Both the position numbers and the translations under genes were made by a program. Below the pieces are notes generated by a model. The model had not been told where the DNA came from. It was given only the letters and a program-made list of their open reading frames with translations, and did not search any database. This document shows, piece after piece, positions 7,901-14,432 of a stretch of DNA of 15,187 nt (its first letter is position 1; each line of letters begins with the position of its first letter). The stretch is from an uncultured Porphyromonas sp. (GTDB lineage: Bacteria; Bacteroidota; Bacteroidia; Bacteroidales; Porphyromonadaceae): contig CAMFNC010000175.1 of assembly GCA_945965245.1 (NCBI GenBank), positions 1-15,187 on the forward strand, in the 5' to 3' direction.

Positions 7901-10724
7901 ACTTATAATACACATACTTATCCTTGGCCGAAGTTCCCCATAGCAATACTGGGTCTTCCCCATCGGCATATTTGCTGTCGAGTGGCACCGCCCATAGTTT
8001 TTTTTGAGATGGTATCATCGTTTCCTTTTCGGAAAAGATGAACCAAGAAACTTCGTCCAAGACCTCAAAGCCCTCCTTGGTAGTGAATTTCACTTCCAGT
8101 GTGTATTCACCCGATGGCAGTTTGGACCATGCAGCCACGAGGGGTACATTTTTATTGGCATCCATTTCTCCCATATCCACCACCTCTTTCTCTTTATTTA
8201 TCAGTCGGTAGCTTACTCGGGCATCTTCGATTTGTTCCCAATTGGAATTGGACACGTTTACATTCAGATGGTAGTTTTTCCATCTGCTCCGTTCCAAGTT
8301 TTGTGGAGCATTCAGCTTTATTCTCACCGGCGTATCTCCAATGAAAATTCGGCAATATTGTTGCTGAGTTTCCCCACCCGAATCAATAACCTTGGCATTA
8401 ATGGTATAAATAAAATAATAGATGCCACCGCTGTCTGAAACATCTTGTGGCTTTTTCAGTTGCACGGGAATGATAAATTCGCCATTGCTGCCCAGTTCGG
8501 TAAGGGTGCCAGAGGCTATCTCCTCCTCTGTGGACTCCCTGAAAAAGAAACGACCCCAAGAGATGGCTATTGCCTTCATGGTATATTCCACTTTTCCTTG
8601 CGTTAGCGGAACCCCGCTCAATTTCTTAGCCTTACCTTTTATAGCCGTGCTATCTTCAAGTTTCAGTTCTTCTCTGGGGGTATCCAAAAGTACTTCAAAG
8701 GTGGGTCTTTTGTATTCCTCCACTCGGAATGAGATTTCATCATCTCCATCATCGCTAGATGCCTCCAAGCTAAACTGCCCCATCATCCTATCGGTGGGCA
8801 ATGTAAATGTGCCGGAAAATACCCCGTTGGCATCGGTTTCCAATTGGGTTTTATGGAAAGTTTCACCATTGGCATCCTTCACCTCTATATACACACCCTT
8901 TTGGCTTAGCGTTTTGGCTTGATTGGGGTCATAAGCGAATTGATACAAAATTCCACTAAAGGCCACTTGCTGTCCGAGGCGATAGATGGCTCGGTCTGTC
9001 CAAAGGGTTATCAATTCATCCATTTTGTTGATATCAATCTTGCTCAAGCCGTAATAATTCAGATAATCGAAATAAAAGAGAGGCTTGTCTTCTTGGTTCG
9101 CAATCTGAAGATAAATATGGCGTTTTTGAGGAAAATCCACAATGAAGCCGTCCGGATTGGTTTTTCCATCCCATTGATAGGAATAACTCAATTGCTTGGG
9201 TACGCTGTTGTTCCGATTAATCTGCCTGATAGAAGTGGACATATTGGCCAAGGGATGTCCCGAAGCGGCATATAGGAGTTGTGCCGAATTTTTAGTTCTG
9301 TCATTGATAATTAAAGGATGAACCTCTGTAACCTGTATCAAGCCATAGTCCGCATATTGATTCCCACGTATATCAGTATAACTTAATTTAACGGCATAGT
9401 AACCGCAATCGGACGGCATCACCACAGTGGCCCCATAAAAGCAATGTTCCAAATAATTACGTTCCGATTTAATCTGCAATAAATGCGTGTAGATGGGCTT
9501 AATTCCCGGCAAGAGAGATTGGATATAATCTGTTTTTTCATCCCTTTCCAGCTTTGACAATAATGTATCTATATCCAATCGGCCTAATGCATAGAAGTCT
9601 ATTTGAGCTTTTTCTAAATTCCGATAACTACCGTAATAGTCACACTTCTGACCGGGTTGGGAGTGCTCGGCCATCCGAAATGAAAGATGTGACACCAAAA
9701 GCTCTTCACGTTTGTAAAGAAACTCGTCCACATCTCGTTTCTTGAATAAACCGGATCGTCCTATTAACTCATCCAGTAATGCTTTGACTTCAATAAGTTG
9801 GCTCTCTTGTTCCAGCAATCTAATCAGACATTTACTCAGAGGCAAGACTTCTTTTCGCTTGGCAAATTGCTTATAAACAGCTTGGGTGGCTGCAATATCC
9901 GCTTGGCGGTAAGCCGGCTCTTCACTATGAAAATTCACACGTGCTATCTGCAAGCCTATGGTAAATATCTGTCCGGCATATTTTTGGAAAAGCAGGTCGA
10001 AGATTTGGTCTATTCGATCGTTTATAATCCGGCTGCCTGTGGTCGATTGCAGTCTTCTTCGGTCGTAATTATTGGCATCGGCCAGCTTCATCAGCATCGC
10101 TATCGCCGGTACATACTCTTCATACTCGTCTTTGGTGTTCATATCCAAGACAGTACGCTCCGTAGTATCTAAGGGCTGACCAAAAACTTCTTGGGACGAA
10201 TATATCTCATCCAGCAATTCCACCACTCGTTTCACATATTGCTCGCTCGACCATTGCGCAGGATTTATCGAGTCCAAATCCTGCATATCCGCAAACACTT
10301 TGCTCCATCTGCTGGTATAGCCACTCTGCCGATAGGCATGCAGATAGGCCTGCATCCGAGCATAATTCAAAATCACCTTATCACGTGCCGTAAGCCAAGG
10401 GTATCGGCTCACTTCATCCAAACGCACAAATTTGTCATTTTTTTTCAGCGGATCCAGATCGGACTCGATATTGGCAGCCACCTGAATGCCTTGCAGCATG
10501 GGGGCAAAACAGTGTTCCGCAGCCGCTGCTTCTTCCAGTTCCTTAGCTTTGAGCAAAACATTTCGTGGAGCCAAAGGACGGGTTTGCTGTAAAACTGATA
10601 ATTCTTTTTGTAGGGTTTTTATTTTCATGATTTTTACTCGATTTTGAGCTTGAGCGGAATAGGAGGCCCCCCCCCATACTCCCAATACAATCAAAACTGT
10701 TACGATCCAAAATATTCGTTCCAT
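4986..10724 (-). CDS. Secreted alpha-2-macroglobulin family protein lacking the thioester motif
   Basis: Bacterial macroglobulins are large envelope proteins thought to trap proteases. The product is 1912 residues from the ATG at 10724-10722. An in-frame TTG nine codons upstream is less likely, because the ATG has AAGGTG just before it and opens directly into a signal peptide. That peptide has basic residue R3, a hydrophobic core at 4-16 and probable cleavage after SAQA (A26), with no lipobox cysteine. Residues about 30-560 are a mostly helical region I cannot assign. An MG2-like domain starts near 570 (LWTDRAIYRLGQQVAFSG), the A2M domain is centred on VSWQFTLPESLTRWRVELF (around W1172), a helical thioester-type domain spans about 1340-1630, and a C-terminal MG10-like domain ends with YAPEYTTHTG. 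Where CxEQ is expected the sequence reads ETDARDA (1367-1373), so no thioester can form. A nine-G run lies in the signal-peptide codons. No pbpC neighbour is present. Confidence 0.92.
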   Translation of the reverse strand: MERIFWIVTVLIVLGVWGGASYSAQAQNRVKIMKIKTLQKELSVLQQTRPLAPRNVLLKAKELEEAAAAEHCFAPMLQGIQVAANIESDLDPLKKNDKFVRLDEVSRYPWLTARDKVILNYARMQAYLHAYRQSGYTSRWSKVFADMQDLDSINPAQWSSEQYVKRVVELLDEIYSSQEVFGQPLDTTERTVLDMNTKDEYEEYVPAIAMLMKLADANNYDRRRLQSTTGSRIINDRIDQIFDLLFQKYAGQIFTIGLQIARVNFHSEEPAYRQADIAATQAVYKQFAKRKEVLPLSKCLIRLLEQESQLIEVKALLDELIGRSGLFKKRDVDEFLYKREELLVSHLSFRMAEHSQPGQKCDYYGSYRNLEKAQIDFYALGRLDIDTLLSKLERDEKTDYIQSLLPGIKPIYTHLLQIKSERNYLEHCFYGATVVMPSDCGYYAVKLSYTDIRGNQYADYGLIQVTEVHPLIINDRTKNSAQLLYAASGHPLANMSTSIRQINRNNSVPKQLSYSYQWDGKTNPDGFIVDFPQKRHIYLQIANQEDKPLFYFDYLNYYGLSKIDINKMDELITLWTDRAIYRLGQQVAFSGILYQFAYDPNQAKTLSQKGVYIEVKDANGETFHKTQLETDANGVFSGTFTLPTDRMMGQFSLEASSDDGDDEISFRVEEYKRPTFEVLLDTPREELKLEDSTAIKGKAKKLSGVPLTQGKVEYTMKAIAISWGRFFFRESTEEEIASGTLTELGSNGEFIIPVQLKKPQDVSDSGGIYYFIYTINAKVIDSGGETQQQYCRIFIGDTPVRIKLNAPQNLERSRWKNYHLNVNVSNSNWEQIEDARVSYRLINKEKEVVDMGEMDANKNVPLVAAWSKLPSGEYTLEVKFTTKEGFEVLDEVSWFIFSEKETMIPSQKKLWAVPLDSKYADGEDPVLLWGTSAKDKYVYYKLFYVNGQYKDGVLRPEAGKMNRLVLPAPTQKFREQYRNVYLYFVDEGKLYEYKCTFNRIQPDKSLTLQWKSFRNRMLVGSQETWSLRILDANGKPVTHANLAAWMTDASLDLIYRYNKPQRLDTHIEEPNYFPDAQSLSVQNTNLYIAQKNKYEKHYLSKEGAGAPLVSLMMRGGEAFSEILGKDVNSLDAVVVKRSATNYKSTPVIRTNFAEQAYFYPQLHTDKNGEVSWQFTLPESLTRWRVELFAHTSDVMSGGKTDFSEAYKEFMIEPNIPRFLRMGDKAVIGGTLRNLSDKVVKGTLRLELFDPETEKILQTYKKPFDVNAKGQSSFSLPVTPVADYDAVGLRIIAEGNRFSDGEQHLIPQLPGTKEVIETIPFRISSEKTQQMPLGYLFPSGKPNEGRLYINAVGNPLFLAMSQLLTLAETDARDAISLAASAYSLLVADYLTEQSGVKTWMAERRKSLAVEVDSSALQRNEQLKQQTLQQTPWVRNAQSEEARTRALLDFMYKPKNQSLDAVVPKLSELQEADGRWKWYPGMEGSYYLTSYIITLMTRAQAMGADMSRVKDMMKKGQTAFDQYVVLSMQKIQEAIAKKEISQPYLPWNVITWYYLLSLDTEWKQSLKADSQKAYNYFKPLFIKQALNKSLTEMPETAIALLGMGKMDLVKQLAESLVQHLTSDEEHGAFFAMLHTGGYWWTDRDFTTHTGTIDLLRRLGGYERTVAEMQRWLLGKKRTTQWATTTTTTDAIYALMGNAAGENKLQTDNLTVEIPLKDGGKWFGEGESVQTEIALRHLSQQDTVLLTHHNESPIWGGISTIYPLPLERIQASSSKEIQVRKEYYTPIHADEREKLRPLKANETLKLGQTIVTVIYLTLDRAMDFVSLHDMRPGCMEPMESLSGYRWGAGTGYYMEIRDGDTRFYFNHLNRGEYRLQYEQKVVRNGEYNTGIATAQSTYAPEYTTHTGALPSLKVR
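10667..10675 (-). repeat. Nine-base G tract in the macroglobulin signal-peptide codons
   Basis: Nine consecutive C on the plus strand read as nine G in the coding strand, covering codons W17-G18-G19-A20. A gain or loss of one base would shift the frame at residue 18 of 1912 and abolish the secreted product. Tracts of this length are typical sites of slipped-strand mispairing in other bacteria. Variation at this site is inferred, not observed. Confidence 0.9.
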
Positions 10725-10748
10725 ATCACCTTCAAGATTAAATATTGT

Positions 10749-10757
10749 CAAAAGATA
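10749..10757 (-). promoter_or_regulatory. Possible macroglobulin promoter, imperfect -7 element
   Basis: The minus strand reads TATCTTTTG, one base longer than TAnnTTTG, 25 nt upstream of the ATG. No -33 TTG sits at the usual distance. This is the best candidate in the gap but weak. Its location just downstream (in the sense of transcription) of the 22-bp repeat array would fit control by that array. Confidence 0.22.
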
Positions 10758-10827
10758 AGCATTTATTCCTTACCGTTGTTCTTTCCCACAATGACAGCAA
10801 GAAAACAGAAGTGTGGAGTGCCAAAAA

Positions 10828-10915
10828 TTTTATGTATATTTTGAATTTATTTTATGCATAAATTGCACGCGTTTTATACATAAAATGAAATCATTTTATG
10901 TATAAAATTTTGGCA
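10828..10915 (+). repeat. Four tandem 22-bp units with a TTTTATRYATAAAA near-palindromic core
   Basis: Cores start at 10828, 10850, 10872 and 10894, exactly 22 bp apart. They read TTTTATGTATATTT, TTTTATGCATAAAT, TTTTATACATAAAA and TTTTATGTATAAAA. The first nine core positions are constant except the central RY pair, and units 1-3 also share TG at unit positions 15-16. The remaining six bases of each unit vary. A spacing of about two helical turns puts all four palindromes on one face of the DNA, as expected for a protein-binding array. No fifth unit is found at 10806 or 10916. Confidence 0.85.
10872..10907. repeat. Perfect 17-bp inverted repeat with a 2-nt centre
   Basis: TTTTATACATAAAATGA (10872-10888) is exactly reverse-complemented at 10891-10907, with AA at the centre. 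It is formed by units 3 and 4 of the 22-bp array. It would make a stable AT-only hairpin in RNA from either strand or a cruciform in DNA, or act as a paired binding site. Confidence 0.9.
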
Positions 10916-10918
10916 CGC

Positions 10919-10948
10919 TCCGAAGGCGCATAAAATCAAGCCTCCGGA
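10919..10948 (-). terminator. Weak hairpin downstream of dnaG, possible terminator or attenuator
   Basis: In minus-strand RNA, a 9-bp stem (TCCGGAGGC with GCCTTCGGA, one G-U pair) closes a 12-nt loop 30 nt after the dnaG stop. No U-run follows directly. The sequence continues GCGTGCCAAAATTTTAT into the repeat element. The A-C mismatch on the plus strand suggests that any structure is meant for leftward transcripts. Confidence 0.3.
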
Positions 10949-10977
10949 AACGGCTGTGCACTTAGAAAAAAAGAATA

Positions 10978-12963
10978 TTAAATAACAGTACGATCGCCCA
11001 AAGCTTGAGCAAAACGACATTTCATTTCATTCAACTCTGCCATCTGTTGCATCAAACGTAAAACGGCATCATTGTCACCATCACGCTGTGCCACTATCAT
11101 TTCATTCTGAATTTTCCGGAGCGTTTCGATGATATAGTTGTTCTTAATATTGTATATCTCACGTATCACCAAACTGCCTCTGCGAATTTGATTCTTACGG
11201 ATGAAATCTTCAGATTCATAGGCCTTGCCATCCATTTTATCATACACTTTGCTCAACTGATAGCGGTCGGCAGAAAGTTCCACAGCCAAACGACTAATAT
11301 CCGGATCAGGATGATTGGTGAAGTATTGGATGGTCTCTTTCCTCTCGGCAAGGCAAACACCCACAGCTTCATCCAGAATTTGTTGCATTATGGAGGAACC
11401 GAAACGCAAACCCTCTTCATCCAATTCTTCGCTTGCCAATCGCGATAGTTCGATAGAAAATTCTTCTTCGTTTTCCATCAGTCGAACCCATTCATTTCCG
11501 TGACGGATAATCTGCCGAAGCAACTCCCATTCACATTTATCAGGCACCAAAACAGACCGGGAGGTCTTGGTGTCGGTATCTTCTGTGACAGAGGTTGCAG
11601 CTGTTTCCACTGTGGCAGGAGCAGGCGGCTGATTGTAAGACGAAGCAAGATTTCGATGACTGCGTTGCGTTTTTTTCACTTCGCCTAAAAGCAACTGCTC
11701 GTCCATATTGAGCCGCTGCGAAGTGGTCTGCACATATACAGCTCGTTCGATGGCATCCGGTATCAGCGATATGCTGCGCACAATATCAGAAATGACGCTG
11801 GCACGCCGAATGGGATCATTGGCAGTTTCGTCCAAAAGCAGCGACGTCTTGAAGTGGATAAAGTCATCTTCGGCATCATTGATATATTGCCGAAATTCTT
11901 CCGCACTATGTGCCCGGGCAAAAGAGTCGGGGTCTTCACCATCGGGCAGCAGCACCACTTTGATGTGCATCCCTTCCTCCAGCAGCAAATCAATGCCTCG
12001 CAAGGCGGCTTTGATACCGGCGGCATCGCCATCATAAAGCACCGTGATATTGTCCGTGAAGCGATGGAGCAGTCTGATTTGCTGAACCGTGAGTGCCGTA
12101 CCGGACGAAGCCACCACATTTTCCACTCCGGATTGGTACATGCTGAGCACATCCATATAACCTTCCACCATGAAGCATTTATTTTCCTTGACAATGGCAC
12201 GTTTGGCCTGATACAAGCCATAGAGTTCGCGGCTTTTGCTGTATATGGTGTTTTCGGGCGAATTGACGTATTTGCCCACCTTCTCTTTCTTGACCAAGAT
12301 GCGCCCGCCGAAGGCCACGGTTTTGCCGCTGACGGTATAGACGGGAAAAATGACACGTCCGCGAAATCTATCCACCGGCGACCGATTGTCTTCGAATTGC
12401 AAAGTCACACCGCTATCCACTAAATACTTCATCTGATAGCCTTGCTGCAAAGCGGTATCGGTGAGAGCCGAACGAGCTTCGGGCGAGTAACCTAAGCCGA
12501 ACCGCTCGATGGTTTCATTGCGCAAACCACGCTCCCGAAAATAACTCAATCCGATATTGACACCTTCTTCGGAGTGCAACAAACAATTCGTGAAGAACTC
12601 TCGCGCATATTCATTGACAATAAAAAGACTTTCCCGTTCGTTAGCCAGTTGCTTCTCCTCATCGGTCTGTTCACGCTCCTCCACCGTGATGTTGTACTTA
12701 CGAGCCAAATATTTAAGAGCCTCTGTATAGTTCAACTGCTCGTGTTTCATCACAAAATGTACCGGTGTGCCACCTTCGCCACAAGAAAAGCATTTGCAAA
12801 TATTCTTCGCCGGCGACACATAGAACGAAGGGTTGCGATCGGCATGAAACGGACACAATCCCACATAGCTCACGCCACGTTTGCGCAAGTTTACGAAATC
12901 GCTCACCACCTCCACAATGTTGGCGGAATCAATGATTTTCTGTACGGTAGCGGGGTCTATCAC
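10978..12963 (-). CDS. dnaG: DNA primase (DnaG)
   Basis: Makes the RNA primers for Okazaki fragments at the replication fork and works with the DnaB helicase. It has 661 residues, normal for Bacteroidota. The CHC2 zinc-binding domain comes first, with ligands C37, H40, C58 and C61 (CPFH and CFSC). The catalytic core follows, with the TOPRIM motifs EGYMD (E267) and LYDGDAAG (D311 and D313), then a variable linker (about 430-455) and a C-terminal helical region expected to bind helicase. The start is GTG at 12963, giving MIDPATVQKIIDSANIVEVV, which aligns with the start of homologues as I remember them. No in-frame ATG would keep this conserved beginning. kdsB ends only 15 nt upstream on the same strand, so the two are probably co-transcribed. 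Confidence 0.97.
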   Translation of the reverse strand: MIDPATVQKIIDSANIVEVVSDFVNLRKRGVSYVGLCPFHADRNPSFYVSPAKNICKCFSCGEGGTPVHFVMKHEQLNYTEALKYLARKYNITVEEREQTDEEKQLANERESLFIVNEYAREFFTNCLLHSEEGVNIGLSYFRERGLRNETIERFGLGYSPEARSALTDTALQQGYQMKYLVDSGVTLQFEDNRSPVDRFRGRVIFPVYTVSGKTVAFGGRILVKKEKVGKYVNSPENTIYSKSRELYGLYQAKRAIVKENKCFMVEGYMDVLSMYQSGVENVVASSGTALTVQQIRLLHRFTDNITVLYDGDAAGIKAALRGIDLLLEEGMHIKVVLLPDGEDPDSFARAHSAEEFRQYINDAEDDFIHFKTSLLLDETANDPIRRASVISDIVRSISLIPDAIERAVYVQTTSQRLNMDEQLLLGEVKKTQRSHRNLASSYNQPPAPATVETAATSVTEDTDTKTSRSVLVPDKCEWELLRQIIRHGNEWVRLMENEEEFSIELSRLASEELDEEGLRFGSSIMQQILDEAVGVCLAERKETIQYFTNHPDPDISRLAVELSADRYQLSKVYDKMDGKAYESEDFIRKNQIRRGSLVIREIYNIKNNYIIETLRKIQNEMIVAQRDGDNDAVLRLMQQMAELNEMKCRFAQALGDRTVI

Positions 12964-12978
12964 AGGGCAGCTTGTTTA

Positions 12979-13737
12979 TCAGAAAGGATGCGATATAAGG
13001 TATTCGTTGGCACAAGCCAAATCTTCCGGGGTGTCTATTCCAATGGTGGAGGTATGCGTAATGCCCACGGCTATACGGTAACCGTGATCCAGCCAACGCA
13101 ATTGCTCCAAGCTTTCGGATTGCTCCAAGGCTGATGCTTCAAGGGTCTTTAGCGATGGCAGAATATGGGTGCTGAAGGCATACATCCCCACATGCCGATA
13201 ATAAATGTGACGGCTGCACCAATCGAACTCGCTCCCCCTTTGATATGGAATGGGATGACGGCTGAAGTACAATGCCTCGCCGGATAGATTGCGCACCACT
13301 TTTACCTGATTCGGATTAAAGAGTATTTCATTGGGTGTTTCGGCAGAATAAGGTTCTGCCAGCGTGGCTATCCGGGTGTTGTGGTTGTCAAACTGCAAAA
13401 TCAACTGTTCTATCTGACTTTTCAAAACAAATGGCTCGTCACCCTGCAAATTAATCATCACTTCTTCACCTCGACCTATTTTTTCAAAGGCTTCTATGCA
13501 ACGATCCGTGCCGCTGCGATGGTGTTTGGATGTCATTACCGCCTCGGCTCCAAAACTCTGCACATGGTTCAGGATGCGCTCATCGTCAGTGGCCACCACC
13601 ACGTGGGATACACAACTTTGCGCCCGGCGAACCACATGTTCGATTACCGTTTTATCGCCCAATCGTGCCAATGGTTTGCCGGGAAAACGAGTGGAGGCGT
13701 ATCGTGCCGGAATGATGGCAATAACTTTAGGTGTCAT
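12979..13737 (-). CDS. kdsB: 3-deoxy-manno-octulosonate cytidylyltransferase (CMP-Kdo synthetase)
   Basis: Transfers CMP from CTP to Kdo, forming the activated sugar that is added to lipid A in the inner core of lipopolysaccharide. It acts in the cytoplasm. The 252 residues match the family length. The nucleotide-binding signature IPARYASTRFPGKPL is at residues 9-23, SGTDR is present, and the Mg-binding loop NLQGDEPF has D100. The typical HPIPYQRG segment follows. The ATG at 13735-13737 precedes the conserved start. It is divergent from the flavodoxin-fold gene, with a perfect -7 element TACCTTTG 33 nt upstream of the ATG, and dnaG follows after 15 nt. Expressing a lipopolysaccharide gene with primase may reflect only shared growth-linked demand. 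Confidence 0.97.
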   Translation of the reverse strand: MTPKVIAIIPARYASTRFPGKPLARLGDKTVIEHVVRRAQSCVSHVVVATDDERILNHVQSFGAEAVMTSKHHRSGTDRCIEAFEKIGRGEEVMINLQGDEPFVLKSQIEQLILQFDNHNTRIATLAEPYSAETPNEILFNPNQVKVVRNLSGEALYFSRHPIPYQRGSEFDWCSRHIYYRHVGMYAFSTHILPSLKTLEASALEQSESLEQLRWLDHGYRIAVGITHTSTIGIDTPEDLACANEYLISHPF

Positions 13738-13769
13738 ATATTATTTACTATTATTCAAAAGATTACTTT

Positions 13770-13777
13770 CAAAGGTA
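13770..13777 (-). promoter_or_regulatory. Probable kdsB-dnaG promoter, -7 element
   Basis: The minus strand reads TACCTTTG, a perfect TAnnTTTG, ending 33 nt before the kdsB ATG. No TTG lies at the usual -33 spacing. It sits one base from the opposing -7 element at 13779. Confidence 0.5.
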
Positions 13778-13778
13778 C

Positions 13779-13786
13779 TATATTTG
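13779..13786 (+). promoter_or_regulatory. Probable promoter of the NAD(P)H oxidoreductase gene, -7 element
   Basis: TATATTTG matches TAnnTTTG perfectly, 52 nt upstream of the ATG at 13838. No -33 TTG is seen at the usual spacing. It is back to back with the kdsB -7 element, so polymerases at the two promoters would compete for overlapping DNA. Confidence 0.5.
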
Positions 13787-13792
13787 AATAAG

Positions 13793-13806
13793 TTTTATGT
13801 AAAAAC
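13793..13806 (+). promoter_or_regulatory. Isolated sequence resembling the 22-bp array core
   Basis: TTTTATGTAAAAAC matches the array core TTTTATGTATAAAA at 12 of 14 positions and lies in the kdsB/oxidoreductase promoter region. The region is AT-rich, so a chance match is quite possible. Confidence 0.2.
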
Positions 13807-13837
13807 AACTTATAATATATTTTTCAGAAAACGAATA

Positions 13838-14362
13838 ATGAAAGTATTAGTATTGGTGGTACACCCACACCTCGAAAAATCGGTCATCAATAAGACCTGG
13901 AAAGAAGCTGCAGAAAAAGCCGGCTCCAACATTACGGTTCGATCTCTTTATGACCTCTATCCCGATGGCAACATTGACATTCGCGAAGAACAGAAAGTCA
14001 TGGAGTCACATGACCGCATCATTTTCCAATATCCGTTCTATTGGTACAGCGCACCCTACCTACTCAAAAAGTTTATGGACGAAGTATTTACCGATGGGTG
14101 GGCATACGGAGCCGGCGGTGACAAAATGGAAGGCAAAGAAATTGGAGCCGCCGTATCTTGCGGCAGTCCGGCAGAGGCTTTCGTGGAAGGCGGTATGCAA
14201 TGCCATACGCTGGAACACTATTTGGGATTATATGATGGTGTAGCAGCATTCCTCCGTGCCCGATACATCGGATTTCATGCTTTCTACGACACCTATAATC
14301 CCACAGCTCTGCAAACATTGCCCCAAAATGCCGATGCGTATGCACAGTGGCTGACGAAATAA
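13838..14362 (+). CDS. NAD(P)H-dependent oxidoreductase, KefF/YwrO/MdaB-like flavodoxin fold
   Basis: A flavoprotein of 174 residues predicted to reduce quinones or similar electrophiles in two-electron steps at the expense of NAD(P)H. The N-terminal strand-loop MKVLVLVVHPHLEKSVIN (1-18) is the phosphate-binding region for FMN or FAD. FQYPFYWYSAPYLLKKFMDEV starting at F63 and DGWAYG with G87-W88 are family hallmarks. The length is typical of the KefF/YwrO branch. In enteric bacteria KefF also activates a glutathione-gated potassium efflux system, but no such channel gene is visible here, so a free detoxifying reductase is the safer call. I chose the ATG at 13838 because it begins at the conserved strand. 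A longer frame upstream runs antisense through kdsB. The next gene, a thioredoxin lipoprotein, starts 70 nt downstream on the same strand. Confidence 0.88.
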   Translation: MKVLVLVVHPHLEKSVINKTWKEAAEKAGSNITVRSLYDLYPDGNIDIREEQKVMESHDRIIFQYPFYWYSAPYLLKKFMDEVFTDGWAYGAGGDKMEGKEIGAAVSCGSPAEAFVEGGMQCHTLEHYLGLYDGVAAFLRARYIGFHAFYDTYNPTALQTLPQNADAYAQWLTK

Positions 14363-14432
14363 GTGTATATGAACTAAATTTCACGATTTTACGTTATAAT
14401 ATCGAAAACCAATATTTAACGAAGCAAAAACG

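Larger units (their letters stand above)
10815..10921. repeat. 107-bp inverted-repeat-bounded element between dnaG and the macroglobulin gene
   Basis: The left arm GGAGTGCCAAAAATTTTAT (10815-10833) is nearly the reverse complement of the right arm. Read on the minus strand from 10921, the right arm is GGAGCGTGCC followed by AAAATTTTAT, so the arms differ by a two-base insertion and a one-base gap. The arms enclose the four-unit 22-bp array. There is no open reading frame inside. The flanks share GAAG (10808-10811 and 10922-10925), but the left copy sits 3 nt off the arm, so a target duplication is not convincing. Inverted ends around a minisatellite recall the BrickBuilt MITEs described in Porphyromonas gingivalis (from memory, architecture only). 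Alternatives are an operator region or a structured leader. Confidence 0.7.

Noticed and set aside
10725..10751. Upstream TTG start of the macroglobulin, adding nine residues
   Set aside because: It would place polar residues (FNLEGD) before the signal peptide, whereas the ATG has AAGGTG immediately upstream and a normal signal-peptide start.
10828..10915. Short CRISPR-like array
   Set aside because: The repeats are 14-16 bp with only 6-8 bp between them. There is no spacer-length variation and no cas gene, so this is a tandem repeat.
10808..10925. GAAG target-site duplication around the 107-bp element
   Set aside because: The left copy is separated from the arm by 3 nt, and a 4-bp match is expected by chance. 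It is not enough to claim transposition.
11763..12356. 197-residue minus-strand frame inside dnaG
   Set aside because: It is out of frame within the conserved TOPRIM region of dnaG and is rich in W, C, S and R, as expected for a shadow frame.
13496..13837. Long N-terminal extension of the oxidoreductase (288-residue frame)
   Set aside because: The extension runs antisense through kdsB and its promoter region and has no domain character. The conserved fold begins at the ATG at 13838.
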